Shown here: positions 26,641 through 35,781 of the stretch, one piece after another
Position numbering within the stretch: position 1 is the first letter of the stretch
Layout of the letters: every line of letters begins with the position of its first letter
Assembly (NCBI GenBank): GCA_937894065.1
Contig: CALCST010000033.1
Span: 17,321-81,320, forward strand
Direction: 5' to 3'
Source of the DNA: an uncultured Parabacteroides sp.
Lineage (GTDB): Bacteria > Bacteroidota > Bacteroidia > Bacteroidales > Tannerellaceae
DNA length: 64,000 bases
Position numbers and translations under genes: made by a program
The notes under the pieces: generated by a model
What the model saw: only the letters and a program-made list of their open reading frames with translations
Told to the model about the DNA's origin: nothing
The model's database searches: none

Positions 26641-27309
26641 TCAATATTCTCTTTCGCCGAAAATATCTGTACCTATACGCACCATAGTGCTACCCTCTTC
26701 GACAGCAATATGATAATCATGGCTCATTCCCATCGAAATTGTCTTGAACTCAGAATTATCTGCAAAATATTTTTCCTTGAATTCAGTAAATAGAGAATGA
26801 AGTTCTTTAAACTCTTTGCGGATTTTTGACTCATCATCAGTGAAAGTAGCCATACCCATTACACCGGAAAACACCACGTTTTCAAATTCGCCGAGGTTTT
26901 CATCAAGCATCTGGCGGCATTCATCCGGATTAAACCCATGCTTCGAATCTTCTTCAGCCACATGAATTTCGAGCAACACGCGGATTTTTCTGTTGTTTTT
27001 CTTCGCCTGTTTCTCCACCTCACGCAAGAGTTTGAGCGAATCTATACTCTGGATAGTATGGATGAAAGGAGCGATTTCTTTAACTTTATTGGTTTGCAAA
27101 GTTCCAATAAAATGCCACTCTATATCTGCATATCGCAGGAGTTTCTCTTTCATGACAAGCTCCTGTGCACGACTTTCACCAAACACTCTTTGTCCGGCTT
27201 TATAAGCTTCATCAATAGCCTCAATTGGATGAAATTTCGACACAGCGACAAGCGTCACTTCCTTTGGAAGCGACGCCTTTATTTGTCTTATATTTTGAGA
27301 TACACTCAT
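26641..27309 (-). CDS. PLP homeostasis protein, YggS family
   Basis: This 222-residue protein is a single TIM-barrel PLP-binding protein; the PLP lysine is in VTLVAVSKFHP (about residue 24), and the C-terminal SMGMSHDYHIAVEEGSTMVRIG block binds the phosphate. The family buffers and delivers pyridoxal phosphate and affects amino acid balance. It lies between a DUF4494 gene (24 bases upstream) and the DHODH-like gene, all on the minus strand, forming a likely operon. Confidence 0.9.
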   Translation of the reverse strand: MSVSQNIRQIKASLPKEVTLVAVSKFHPIEAIDEAYKAGQRVFGESRAQELVMKEKLLRYADIEWHFIGTLQTNKVKEIAPFIHTIQSIDSLKLLREVEKQAKKNNRKIRVLLEIHVAEEDSKHGFNPDECRQMLDENLGEFENVVFSGVMGMATFTDDESKIRKEFKELHSLFTEFKEKYFADNSEFKTISMGMSHDYHIAVEEGSTMVRIGTDIFGEREY

Positions 27310-27333
27310 TTCATTTTCTCCTTAAAAATATTA

Positions 27334-27846
27334 TTATGCTTTCTGAGCTTTTTCTTCTGCTAATTTTTTCTGTTCAGCAATGAGTTCTTCACCACTTTTA
27401 GGTTCAGAAGGAATTTTGCTTGCATCGAATGGGAAAACATCCATTAAGGCAGTTTCAGCAACAGAAGCTATGACATAATCTGAAAGAGTTCCCTTCATTC
27501 CGTCTTCAAGAACAGAAATTGCTTCCTTCAAAGTGCAAGCCTGAGCCAGCATCTGTGCAGCTGTTTTTTTCTCAGCACCGCTTTTTTCGTCAAGTGTGAT
27601 AAAATATACCTTTATTTTATAGAAACGGTCTCCATTCTCATTAAAGAACAACTCTGATATACGAGCACGCTTAATATCAGTGATAGTGAATTCACCCGTG
27701 ATAAACGGACGTATTTCCTCTATGATACGGCTTTCTGCTTCTGTAAAAGACAAAGCATCTACCAAATAAGGTTCTGTAACTTTTTTCTGCATTCCGTTTT
27801 CAAGCATCTTTTCATAAGACACTTTACATTCAAACCAATTGTGCAT
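27334..27846 (-). CDS. DUF4494 family protein
   Basis: This 170-residue cytoplasmic protein matches DUF4494 of Bacteroidota (NWFECKVSYEKMLENG at the start, then LVDALSFTEAESRIIEE and KIKVYFITLDEKSG). The C-terminal 30 residues are lysine- and alanine-rich (LAEEKAQKA). Function unknown. It is 24 bases upstream of the yggS-like gene on the same strand, suggesting co-transcription. Confidence 0.78.
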   Translation of the reverse strand: MHNWFECKVSYEKMLENGMQKKVTEPYLVDALSFTEAESRIIEEIRPFITGEFTITDIKRARISELFFNENGDRFYKIKVYFITLDEKSGAEKKTAAQMLAQACTLKEAISVLEDGMKGTLSDYVIASVAETALMDVFPFDASKIPSEPKSGEELIAEQKKLAEEKAQKA

Positions 27847-28011
27847 TTTTATTCCTCAATTAAATTTTACAACACAAAGAATATGCCAAAGACACACTCC
27901 TTTTTCTTATGGCAAAATTAGTTTTTATTCGTCAATTAATCAAGAAGAGATATCAGCTTAATCAGCATTGAAACAATACTCATTATACATTATGAAGGGA
28001 AGCCGGGGAAT

Positions 28012-28050
28012 AAAAAAAAGCGGAAACTCAGATTTGAGTTTCCGCTTTTT
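28012..28050 (-). terminator. Terminator of the SRP RNA/tRNA-Thr unit
   Basis: A perfect 12-bp stem (28019-28030 with 28035-28046) with a U tract on the minus strand begins 3 bases after the tRNA 3' end. Confidence 0.88.
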
Positions 28051-28052
28051 TG

Positions 28053-28126
28053 AGCCTCTTGTCGGATTCGAACCAACGACCCCGAGATTACAAATCACGT
28101 GCTCTGGCCAACTGAGCTAAAGAGGC
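28053..28126 (-). tRNA. tRNA-Thr (anticodon TGT)
   Basis: Seven acceptor pairs (GCCTCTT with AAGAGGC), a D arm with AGCTCAGTTGGC, an anticodon loop TTTGTAA and a T arm with GGTTCGAATCC make a complete 74-nt tRNA. One T-T mismatch sits in the middle of the anticodon stem. CCA is not encoded. It begins 4 bases after the SRP RNA and shares its promoter and terminator. Confidence 0.95.
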
Positions 28127-28130
28127 AGGT

Positions 28131-28226
28131 GGGCAAGCTTGCTACATCGCGCCGCTACAACCAAGTACCCTTGCTACGGTCAAGTCCTGGGGGATTCCGA
28201 GGGAGCTTGCCGTGTAGGACTTACCC
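28131..28226 (-). ncRNA. ffs: signal recognition particle RNA (bacterial small type)
   Basis: The minus strand folds into one long hairpin: GGGTAAG at the 5' end pairs with CTTGCCC at the 3' end. The tip CAGGACTTGACCGTAGCAAGG aligns base for base in length with the SRP domain IV tip of E. coli 4.5S RNA (CAGG...GAAGCAGCC), keeping the AGG and AGCA internal-loop bases that bind Ffh. The apical loop is UUGACC instead of the usual GGAA type. The size (about 96 nt) is right for the small form. A promoter ends 6 bases upstream of the stem. It pairs with Ffh to bring membrane proteins to the Sec machinery. Confidence 0.85.
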
Positions 28227-28231
28227 GAGTG

Positions 28232-28261
28232 CAAAAGTAGATATTATTTTTTATTCTGCAA
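28232..28261 (-). promoter_or_regulatory. Promoter of the SRP RNA/tRNA-Thr unit
   Basis: On the minus strand a -7 box TACTTTTG (28232-28239) and TTG (28259-28261) are 19 bp apart. The predicted start fits the first base of the SRP stem. Confidence 0.75.
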
Positions 28262-28381
28262 GGGATTTTGACAATATTTTTTCATACAAACACATAAGAT
28301 ACATAATAACAACAAATTAAGTCTATGTTAATATATGTAAATTCATTGTTATTCCTATAATGATATGTACTTAAAAATATA

Positions 28382-28453
28382 TACGGATGTAAAATAGAAT
28401 ATATACGAACGTAAAATGAAATAAATACGGACGTAAATCTAACTACTTCCGTA
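28382..28453. repeat. 22-bp lattice array D: four copies of TACGGANGTA
   Basis: Direct copies start at 28382, 28404 and 28426 (variants TACGGATGTA, TACGAACGTA, TACGGACGTA) and an inverted copy TACTTCCGTA starts at 28444. Steps are 22, 22, 18. The first two direct copies are preceded by TATA and the inverted copy is followed by TATA, so the full word is about 14 bp. It lies between the SRP promoter and the glgP terminator. Function unknown. Confidence 0.82.
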
Positions 28454-28510
28454 TATATTTTACAGGAATTGCCAGTGTAAAAGTCATCCCCTATAATATC
28501 AAATATTATC

Positions 28511-28562
28511 ACAAAAAAAGCTGCATGTCAAAATGAGATTACTCACTTCGGCATGCAGCTTT
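28511..28562 (-). terminator. Terminator of the glycogen phosphorylase gene
   Basis: An 11-bp stem (arms near 28518-28527 and 28552-28562) with a plus-strand A run that makes the U tract on the minus strand. Confidence 0.75.
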
Positions 28563-28600
28563 ATCTGTTATAAGAATTAATATTCTATATGGTATTCAAA

Positions 28601-31171
28601 TTATAACTGAATCCAACGAATATAAGCGAAGTCCATTCTATGAGGCAATTCTGCATTCTTTGGGAATACACGGAAACCTATGCGTTGTGTTCCTGCTTCT
28701 GTTGGAGTTACTTTCAATTCGAAGAATAATTTTGAACCTTCTTCTTTCATAAGTTTGAATTCTTCTTTAAGGACAATTACTGGAATATGTTTTTCCATGT
28801 CTTCCTTAGTAACAACCATTTCAACGCCAAGCATACCCTGCAATTCATGACGGTCAATTACAAGATTAAACTTAGCTTCAGTTCCTACAACAGGACCATT
28901 TGCTACAAAGTTGTCATCAGCTGTAAATGATTCAACCTGGAAGCTATCCCAGTGAGAAGCTACCTCTTCTTTCCATGCTGCAATTGATTTTGCCTTAGCA
29001 AAATTATTTTCAGTCAATACAGCTGAACGTGTAGCCAATTTGTTATAGAAACGGTCGATATAATCATCAAGCATACGTTTCATTGTATAGTCGTATGCAA
29101 TCTGTGACATAGAATTCTTGATATACTGAATCCATTCAGGAGAATAGCCCTTACTGTTACGAGCGTAATATGTTGGGATAATTTCTGTTTCCAACATCTG
29201 ATAAATTGTAGCAGCGTCCAACTGATCCTGATACTGCTGGTTTTCGTAAGTACGCTTGTCAGTCAAAGCCCAACCAGCACCTTCACGATAACCTTCATAC
29301 CACCAACCATCAAGTACAGAGAAGTTCAATACACCGTTCATTTCTGCTTTTTCACCAGAAGTACCAGATGCTTCCAATGGTCTTGTAGGAGTGTTCAACC
29401 AAACATCAACACCAGCAATCAAGTGACGAGCCAAACGCATATCGTAGTTTTCCAAGAAGATAATCTTACCCTGGAATTCAGGACGACGAGAAATCTCAAT
29501 AATATGTTTGATCAAGCCCTGTCCACCACCGTCAGCCGGGTGAGCTTTTCCTGTAAATACAAACTGGATTGGGAACTGCTCGTTGTTGACAATCTTAGCC
29601 AAACGATCCAAGTCTGTAAACAACAGGTGTGCACGTTTATAAGTAGCAAAACGACGACCGAAACCAATCATCAATGCATTAGGATTAATCTTTTCCAAGA
29701 TTGAAACAACCTTAGCTGGATCACCCTGATTTTTCAACCAAGTTGTTTTATATTCATTCTTGATATATGAAATAAGTTTATTCTTCAATGTTTGGCGAAG
29801 ATTCCATATTTCTTCATCAGAAACAGACTGAATAGCTTCCCAATATTTAGCTTCTGATTGATGCTGGAAGAAATCTTTAGCAAATCTTTCCTTGAAGAAT
29901 TTCTTCCATTCTGTTGAAGCCCATGTTGGCATATGAACACCATTTGTAACATAGCCTACATGCAATTCATCAGGGAAATATCCTTTCCAGATAGGAGCAA
30001 ACATTTTCTGAGAAACTTTACCGTGCAACCAGCTCACACCATTTGCTTCCTGACAAGTGTTCAAAGCAAATGTACTCATACAGAACTTTTCATTTGTACC
30101 TGGATTTTCACGTCCCATGTCAATGAATTCCTGCCAACTGATGCCTAATTTACCAGGGAATTCACCCATATATCTGCCGAACAAACCTTCATCAAAATAG
30201 TCATGACCTGCAGGAACAGGAGTATGAACTGTATACAATGAAGAAGCACGAACTACTTCAAGAGCTTCATTGAATGAAAGACCTTCATTCTGGATATAAT
30301 CAACCAAACGCTGAGCATTGATCAATGCTGCATGTCCTTCATTACAGTGATAAACCTGTTTCTTGATTCCAAGTTTGTTAAGCAACAAGATACCACCAAT
30401 ACCCAACAGATATTCCTGCTTCATACGGTTTTCCCAGTCACCACCGTAAAGCTGGTGAGTGATTGAACGATCCCATTCGCTATTCTGAGGAATATCAGTA
30501 TCCATCAAATACAATGGAACACGACCTACCATCACTTTCCATACATACGCATATACTACACGACCAGGATAAGGAACTTCAAGAACAAATGGTTCACCAT
30601 TAGACTGCAAAACCTGAGTCAAAGGCAAAGAGCCGAAGTTCTGAGCTTCGTAGTTTGCAATCTGCTGACCGTCCATTGACAATGTCTGAGTGAAATAGCC
30701 ATAACGATACAAGAAACCTACAGCACACAAATCAATATTGCTGTCGCTGGCTTCTTTCAAATAGTCACCTGCCAAAACACCTAAACCACCAGAATAGATC
30801 TTCAATACATTTGTAAGACCATATTCCATACTGAAATAAGCTACAGATGGTTTTGTTACATCTGGCTTAACACTCATATAGTTTTTGAAGTCAGCATATA
30901 CACTGTTGACTTCTGCCATCAATTCTTTATCAGAAATAATTTCCTCAACACGACCATAAGAAAGATTCTGCAACAACTGTACAGGATTTCCTTCTGTTGA
31001 TTTCCATAATGCTGGATCAATTTTGCCAAACAATTTGGCTCCTTCGTGATTCCATACCCACCAAAGATTTGTCGCCATTTCTTTTAATGGCTCTAACTGT
31101 TTAGGAAGTTTTGACTGAGAATAAACTTCCTTCCAAATTGGTTCGTTTGCGTTATTCGCTTTGATTTTCAT
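28601..31171 (-). CDS. glgP: alpha-glucan (glycogen) phosphorylase
   Basis: This 856-residue GT35 enzyme removes glucose-1-phosphate from glycogen. The N-terminal about 100 residues (LEPLKEMATNLWWVWNHEGAKLF) are the extra domain of the long bacterial alpha-glucan phosphorylase type; the core shows YFSMEYGL, GGLGVLAGDYLKEASD and the PLP region EASGTSGEKAEMNG. It stands 90 bases downstream of the glycogen synthase gene on the same strand but has its own -7 box at 31231-31238. Together the two genes store and release glycogen. Confidence 0.93.
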   Translation of the reverse strand: MKIKANNANEPIWKEVYSQSKLPKQLEPLKEMATNLWWVWNHEGAKLFGKIDPALWKSTEGNPVQLLQNLSYGRVEEIISDKELMAEVNSVYADFKNYMSVKPDVTKPSVAYFSMEYGLTNVLKIYSGGLGVLAGDYLKEASDSNIDLCAVGFLYRYGYFTQTLSMDGQQIANYEAQNFGSLPLTQVLQSNGEPFVLEVPYPGRVVYAYVWKVMVGRVPLYLMDTDIPQNSEWDRSITHQLYGGDWENRMKQEYLLGIGGILLLNKLGIKKQVYHCNEGHAALINAQRLVDYIQNEGLSFNEALEVVRASSLYTVHTPVPAGHDYFDEGLFGRYMGEFPGKLGISWQEFIDMGRENPGTNEKFCMSTFALNTCQEANGVSWLHGKVSQKMFAPIWKGYFPDELHVGYVTNGVHMPTWASTEWKKFFKERFAKDFFQHQSEAKYWEAIQSVSDEEIWNLRQTLKNKLISYIKNEYKTTWLKNQGDPAKVVSILEKINPNALMIGFGRRFATYKRAHLLFTDLDRLAKIVNNEQFPIQFVFTGKAHPADGGGQGLIKHIIEISRRPEFQGKIIFLENYDMRLARHLIAGVDVWLNTPTRPLEASGTSGEKAEMNGVLNFSVLDGWWYEGYREGAGWALTDKRTYENQQYQDQLDAATIYQMLETEIIPTYYARNSKGYSPEWIQYIKNSMSQIAYDYTMKRMLDDYIDRFYNKLATRSAVLTENNFAKAKSIAAWKEEVASHWDSFQVESFTADDNFVANGPVVGTEAKFNLVIDRHELQGMLGVEMVVTKEDMEKHIPVIVLKEEFKLMKEEGSKLFFELKVTPTEAGTQRIGFRVFPKNAELPHRMDFAYIRWIQL

Positions 31172-31230
31172 ATTATGAAGTTTAAAGTAAATTCTACATT
31201 ATAATTAACTTGCCATTAATTTTTCCGCTG

Positions 31231-31238
31231 CAAAGGTA
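31231..31238 (-). promoter_or_regulatory. -7 box of glgP
   Basis: TACCTTTG on the minus strand, 60 bases before the ATG. No convincing -33 element is seen. Confidence 0.5.
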
Positions 31239-31261
31239 CGATTTTTTGTCGATAAATTTGC

Positions 31262-32923
31262 TTAACTATTTCTTTTCTTGGCTTTTTCCAATGCAATGCG
31301 GAATGCTTCATCATAATATTTGATGAATTTAGTCCATTCAGCCTTTTTCGCTAATTCAAAACAATTAGTTTTTATCTTATTCAATGTAACCTTGTTTTCC
31401 TCAGCAGCCAATTCCAAAATTGAATGCTTAATAGCATCAGCAACCTCAAAGTAATTGAAGTCTGTACGATTAACAACAACAACTCCTTCCTTTATATTAT
31501 TACCTGAAACATGCTGTTTCGCCCACATTCCAAATCCGGCAAGATTTGTTGTAATCGTTGGTATTCCAAATGCTACACTCTCAAGTGGTGTATATCCCCA
31601 AGGTTCATAATAAGAAGGGTAAACAGTAGCATCCATACCAATAAGCAAATCATAATATGGCTTATTGAAAATACCATCTTTACCGTCCTGATAACACGGA
31701 ACGAATATTATCTTAAGTTTTTCATTAGGCTGGTTTGTAAAACCGGCATACTGTATGTAATTCAAAACTCGGTCTTCATTCATATGATGCAGCCAATGAG
31801 TGCAGAAAGGCATTTGCATTGGTTCTGTTGTCTTTATATCTTTTTCAACAACTTCTTTCAAATCAGCACGTACATCTTTAACCCATGCCGGAACCATGAT
31901 AAACGCAACAACTTCTCTCTGCAACTGACCGGAAGTTCTGGTTCTGTTCATTGCTTCAATAAACACATCAATACCTTTATTGCGGTATTCATATCTTCCA
32001 CTGGTAGAAATAAGCAATGCATCAGAATCTATTTTAGTTCCCAAAAGTTTCTCTGCCACATTAATCAAACATTTTCTGGCAGCTTGTCTTTTTTGTTCGT
32101 AAAGCTTTCCTTCTGGAACAAAGTTCGGTTCAAAACCATTAGGAGTAACAATATCAGGAGCTTTATCCAACAACTGCTTACACTCAACAGCCGTGATATC
32201 GCTTACAGTAGTAAAGCAGTCCACATTATGAGCGGCCTGTTTTTCCACAGAATGTTTTGCTTCCATATTAAGCTCAAATGCCATCTGGTCGCCATTATAA
32301 CCTTCCATATAAGCATACAAGGCTTTGTTGTTACCAGCGATGGAACGTCCTATGGATGTAGCATGAGTTGTAAATAATGTTGCAATAGCAGGAATATTCT
32401 TACGTATATATAAAGCTCCCATAGAAAGCATCCACTCATTGAAAAGAGCTACCACATTCTTATTTTCCAAGTGGTAATAATTATAAAAACTTTCTATGAC
32501 CTTTCCTACGGCATATGCAAAAATACAGGATTCATCGTAATCACCATAAGCATGCATTGAATCCACATGGAAATCCTGCCACATAGAAAAGAATAGGATA
32601 TCTTTTTCAGGGAAAAATTGTTTGAAATCAACAAGAATGACTGGAGGTTCACCTGGAACAGTCCATCTACCAACCTTTATTTTCAAATTGTCATTCTGCT
32701 CAGCGTGCTTCTTCCAATCAGCAAATAGCTTTTTATCTTCTTTAAAATCTGAAGCTTCTGTGTCTTTCCATACATCAGGGCCGATAAATACAACTTTATC
32801 CTTAAATGTTTGTTGTAGTGTATGAGCTTTTGTTGAAAGTACTGTATAAATTCCTCCAACTTTATTACATACTTCCCAACTGCTTTCGAAAAGATAATCT
32901 GGCGTAGTTTTTGTATTGTCCAT
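31262..32923 (-). CDS. glycogen synthase, GT3 type
   Basis: This 553-residue enzyme is of the eukaryote-like GT3 family, not the bacterial GlgA type. The donor-binding motif is in SWEVCNKVGGIYTVLSTKA and the E-x7-E motif is in YEPWGYTPLESVAFGIP. It extends alpha-1,4-glucan chains using a nucleotide sugar; the donor preference (UDP- or ADP-glucose) cannot be told. Of two ATGs (32929, 32923) the second gives the usual start. The phosphorylase gene follows 90 bases later. Confidence 0.9.
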   Translation of the reverse strand: MDNTKTTPDYLFESSWEVCNKVGGIYTVLSTKAHTLQQTFKDKVVFIGPDVWKDTEASDFKEDKKLFADWKKHAEQNDNLKIKVGRWTVPGEPPVILVDFKQFFPEKDILFFSMWQDFHVDSMHAYGDYDESCIFAYAVGKVIESFYNYYHLENKNVVALFNEWMLSMGALYIRKNIPAIATLFTTHATSIGRSIAGNNKALYAYMEGYNGDQMAFELNMEAKHSVEKQAAHNVDCFTTVSDITAVECKQLLDKAPDIVTPNGFEPNFVPEGKLYEQKRQAARKCLINVAEKLLGTKIDSDALLISTSGRYEYRNKGIDVFIEAMNRTRTSGQLQREVVAFIMVPAWVKDVRADLKEVVEKDIKTTEPMQMPFCTHWLHHMNEDRVLNYIQYAGFTNQPNEKLKIIFVPCYQDGKDGIFNKPYYDLLIGMDATVYPSYYEPWGYTPLESVAFGIPTITTNLAGFGMWAKQHVSGNNIKEGVVVVNRTDFNYFEVADAIKHSILELAAEENKVTLNKIKTNCFELAKKAEWTKFIKYYDEAFRIALEKAKKRNS

Positions 32924-32955
32924 AATCATTAGAGTCAGTTATATTTCTTTTTTTG

Positions 32956-32963
32956 CAAAGATA
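32956..32963 (-). promoter_or_regulatory. -7 box of the glycogen synthase gene
   Basis: TATCTTTG on the minus strand, 33 bases upstream of the start codon. Confidence 0.5.
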
Positions 32964-33054
32964 TTCATTTTTTTTACATTTTCAGACTGTCAGTTTTCTT
33001 TTTATATTCATACACACATACCAACCCGATCACAATTCATAGTTTCAAAAACAA

Positions 33055-33097
33055 AAAGGGTTAAGATTATTCCTCATACAGAACATCTTAACCCTTT
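33055..33097 (-). terminator. Terminator of gdhA
   Basis: A 13-bp stem (33056-33068 region with 33085-33097) has a minus-strand U tract from the plus-strand run ACAAAAA. It stands about 77 bases after the gdhA stop. Confidence 0.8.
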
Positions 33098-33173
33098 AAT
33101 TTATATATTTTATAATATAAAGACTTTTATTAAAAGCTCAATATTACATAACTTATTATAAACATCAATTAGA

Positions 33174-34508
33174 TTATAATATACCTTGCGCCATCATTGC
33201 TTTAGCAACTTTCATAAATCCAGCAACATTAGCACCCTTAACATAGTTTACGTAACCATCAGGTTGTTTACCATATTTTACGCACTGTTCATGGATGTTT
33301 TTCATAATGCTCTGCAATTTTTCGTCAACTTCTTCGCTGCTCCAGCTCAATTTCTGGGCATTCTGAGTCATTTCCAAACCAGAAACAGAAACACCACCGG
33401 CATTTGCAGCCTTACCCGGAGCATAAAGTATCTTAGCTTCAAGGAATGCATCAATAGCTTCAGGAGTTGATGGCATGTTAGCACCTTCAGACACTGCAAA
33501 ACAGCCGTTAGCCAACAAAGTCTTAGCATCGTCGCCATTCAATTCGTTCTGAGTAGCACTTGGCATAGCTATATCACATTTTTCACCCCAAGGACGAGCA
33601 CCCTGAACATACTTCACGCCATAATGTTCTGCATATTCTCTAATTCTACCACGATACAGATTCTTCAATTCCATGATATAATCCAATTTTTCACGGTCGA
33701 TACCATCCGGGTCATAGATATAACCATCAGAATCTGACATTGTCACAACTTTAGCTCCAAGGCTGATAAGTTTTTCAACTGTATATTGAGCAACATTTCC
33801 TGAACCTGAAACTGTAACAACTTTACCTTTGATATCAATATTTCTAGTCTTAAGCATCTGTAACAAGAAATAAACATTTCCATAACCAGTTGCTTCAGGA
33901 CGTATAAGAGAACCTCCGAATTCGATACCTTTACCAGTGAATGTTCCAGTGTTCTCACGTGCAAGTTTCTTATACATACCATACATATAAGCAACTTCAC
34001 GGCCACCAACACCTATATCACCTGCAGGAACATCTGTGTCAGGACCAATATGTCTCCACAATTCAAGAACGAATGCCTGGCAGAATCTCATAATTTCAGC
34101 ATTAGACTTTCCACGAGGGCTGAAATCAGAACCACCTTTACCACCACCCATTGGCAAAGTTGTCAATGAGTTCTTGAAAGTCTGCTCAAAAGCCAAGAAT
34201 TTCAAAATAGACTGATTTACTGAAGAGTGGAAACGAATACCACCTTTATACGGGCCAATTGCATTATTATGCTGGATTCTGTATCCCATATTTGTCTGAA
34301 TCTGACCTTTATCGTCCATCCATGTCACACGGAAAGAGAAAATTCTATCAGGAATACAAAGTCTTTCAATCAAATTTGATTTTTCAAACTCAGGATGTTC
34401 GTTGTAAACTTCTTCAATTGTTCCTAGCACTTCAGATACTGCCTGATGATATTCCGGTTCATTCGGAAATCTTCTTTTCAAATTGTCTAATACTTCAATT
34501 GCCTTCAT
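33174..34508 (-). CDS. gdhA: NADP-specific glutamate dehydrogenase
   Basis: This 444-residue hexameric-type dehydrogenase joins ammonia to 2-oxoglutarate. The catalytic lysine is in LPMGGGKGGSDF, the DVPAGDIGVGGREV segment carries the active-site Asp, and VVTVSGSGNVAQYTVEKL is the Rossmann dinucleotide fold. Length fits the small NAD(P) class. NADP preference is inferred from the family. A strong promoter lies about 130 bases upstream, leaving a 5' leader without obvious structure. It is the main ammonium-assimilation enzyme in Bacteroides. Confidence 0.94.
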   Translation of the reverse strand: MKAIEVLDNLKRRFPNEPEYHQAVSEVLGTIEEVYNEHPEFEKSNLIERLCIPDRIFSFRVTWMDDKGQIQTNMGYRIQHNNAIGPYKGGIRFHSSVNQSILKFLAFEQTFKNSLTTLPMGGGKGGSDFSPRGKSNAEIMRFCQAFVLELWRHIGPDTDVPAGDIGVGGREVAYMYGMYKKLARENTGTFTGKGIEFGGSLIRPEATGYGNVYFLLQMLKTRNIDIKGKVVTVSGSGNVAQYTVEKLISLGAKVVTMSDSDGYIYDPDGIDREKLDYIMELKNLYRGRIREYAEHYGVKYVQGARPWGEKCDIAMPSATQNELNGDDAKTLLANGCFAVSEGANMPSTPEAIDAFLEAKILYAPGKAANAGGVSVSGLEMTQNAQKLSWSSEEVDEKLQSIMKNIHEQCVKYGKQPDGYVNYVKGANVAGFMKVAKAMMAQGIL

Positions 34509-34639
34509 TTTCGTTTTTTCTTTTTTAATCTCAAACCAGCCTCAAAATTTGGTCAGCTTATGCCGATTTAAGAGTAGTACTTGTTTATTATTTAAAATAC
34601 CTATTCATTTTGCCATAGCCTTTCACAGCTCCGACATCG

Positions 34640-34670
34640 CAAAGGTAAGCAGAAAATCGAAATATGCAAA
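34640..34670 (-). promoter_or_regulatory. Promoter of gdhA
   Basis: On the minus strand -33 TTTG (34667-34670), a 19-bp spacer and -7 TACCTTTG (34640-34647): a full match to the Bacteroidota consensus. The leader is about 125 nt. Confidence 0.75.
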
Positions 34671-34737
34671 TACTTGAAAGAAAAAATCAGAAAAATATAT
34701 CATTTAGTAATATTCCAAGGTAATAATTTACAAATTG

Positions 34738-34923
34738 TCAAACATTATCTTTTCTTCGCATATTCTTATAGATGGGGACAAATACTATTATTGCTGAAGC
34801 TACAATAGCAAATACAACATCAAAAGTTATTGTCTCAGTGTTTGATATGAGGAAATAGCATAGAAATCCCCATAATAAAGTCAGACACACAGCCTGACTG
34901 TTAGAAATTTTTCTTCGCGCCAT
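34738..34923 (-). CDS. small two-helix membrane protein
   Basis: This 61-residue protein has two hydrophobic stretches (about residues 10-25 and 33-50) and basic ends (MARRKISNSQ, KNMRRKDNV), as expected for a small inner-membrane protein. I do not recognise the family. It lies between the gdhA promoter and the DUF2007 gene, same strand. Confidence 0.6.
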   Translation of the reverse strand: MARRKISNSQAVCLTLLWGFLCYFLISNTETITFDVVFAIVASAIIVFVPIYKNMRRKDNV

Positions 34924-34986
34924 ATTTTATATCAATTTGTTTTTATTATTTACGATTCATATTTACTAGTCTATTTATAATGTGAC

Positions 34987-35032
34987 AAGTTGACAAAGAT
35001 AATATCAAAAACTAATATTTCTTTGTCAACTT
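34987..35032 (-). terminator. Terminator-like hairpin after the DUF2007 gene
   Basis: A perfect 13-bp stem (34987-34999 with 35020-35032) with a 20-nt A/T-rich loop and weak U tract. Confidence 0.55.
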
Positions 35033-35098
35033 ATTTAACTCAACACAGAATATAAACAATACTCAATATTGTAAATAGGACATTCGCAAAAACTCCAT

Positions 35099-35482
35099 TT
35101 ATTCATATATGAAGAATGCCACTGTATAAAAACCCACAGCCAACAATAAAGCTAGTACTATAATCCATCCCAACAACTGCTTTTCAAGCTTTTGCCCCTT
35201 GAACAATGGCAATTTGTCCATAAACTTCTTCAAATCTGATGCCCAACCGACATTTCCTGACGGCAACTCATAACCTCCATTTTTCATTATACGTAATGCT
35301 TCAGGCAAATCTTTTTCAAGAATTTCCAGATAAACGCCTCCCACATCTGCATAACCATAAAGGAGGCGAGCAGTCAGTTCATTACGCAAATAGCAATCTA
35401 TCCCTTCTGATTTCAAAAGTGAAATCAATATTTGCGCATCCGCCGGATACGTAAATTGTGCTATAGCTACCATTTTATCCAT
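35099..35482 (-). CDS. DUF2007 family protein
   Basis: This 127-residue protein begins MDKMVAIAQFTYPADAQILI and continues LLKSEGIDCYLRNE, the signature of DUF2007 (PII-like signal-transducing fold). A C-terminal hydrophobic segment (about residues 104-124, LLGWIIVLALLLAVGFYTVAFF) anchors it to the membrane. Role unknown; possibly a sensor domain on a membrane tether. Confidence 0.78.
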   Translation of the reverse strand: MDKMVAIAQFTYPADAQILISLLKSEGIDCYLRNELTARLLYGYADVGGVYLEILEKDLPEALRIMKNGGYELPSGNVGWASDLKKFMDKLPLFKGQKLEKQLLGWIIVLALLLAVGFYTVAFFIYE

Positions 35483-35529
35483 AATAATCCTGATTTAGAG
35501 TTTGTACAAATTTAGAAAAAAACAGAAAA

Positions 35530-35605
35530 TGCATCCGTATGTAGCAACATTTTCTTTCGGGAGTAATCAGGTTTTCTTCCGTATATAATCTAAGATACAT
35601 CCGAA
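35530..35605. repeat. 22-bp lattice array E: four related words TTCTTCCGTA / TACATCCGAA
   Basis: Ten-base words start at 35530, 35552, 35574 and 35596, spaced exactly 22, 22, 22, all in one orientation; the invariant part is a TCCG/TTCG core. The third copy is followed by TATA, as in arrays D and F. It lies between divergent genes (DUF2007 and the AmgK-RapZ fusion), so it overlaps their upstream regions. The copies are more diverged than in other arrays, but the spacing is exact. Confidence 0.75.
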
Positions 35606-35781
35606 TGTAAATTCCAAAAACTATATAAGCAAAAAAAGCTCGTTATCTTTCAAACAAAACATGACTATGTTTTACGAGAAACACTACAGTGTTTTTTCCG
35701 AACAAATCTTTAAGGTTCTATTAGTATAAAAACAAAACTCTTTTTGTATATTAGCAACACTAAAAAACAATAATAATATAT

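Noticed and set aside
28099..28320. 73-codon plus-strand ORF
   Set aside because: It runs antisense through tRNA-Thr and the SRP RNA, whose structures are clear; the ORF is a by-product.
31511..32377. 288-codon plus-strand ORF opposite the glycogen synthase gene
   Set aside because: Long only because of codon bias in the opposite strand; composition (many Cys, His, Phe) is not protein-like.
34987..35032. Inverted words 40 bp apart (18 + 22) as a two-copy lattice array
   Set aside because: Only two copies and a simpler reading as a terminator stem; the intermediate position holds no word.
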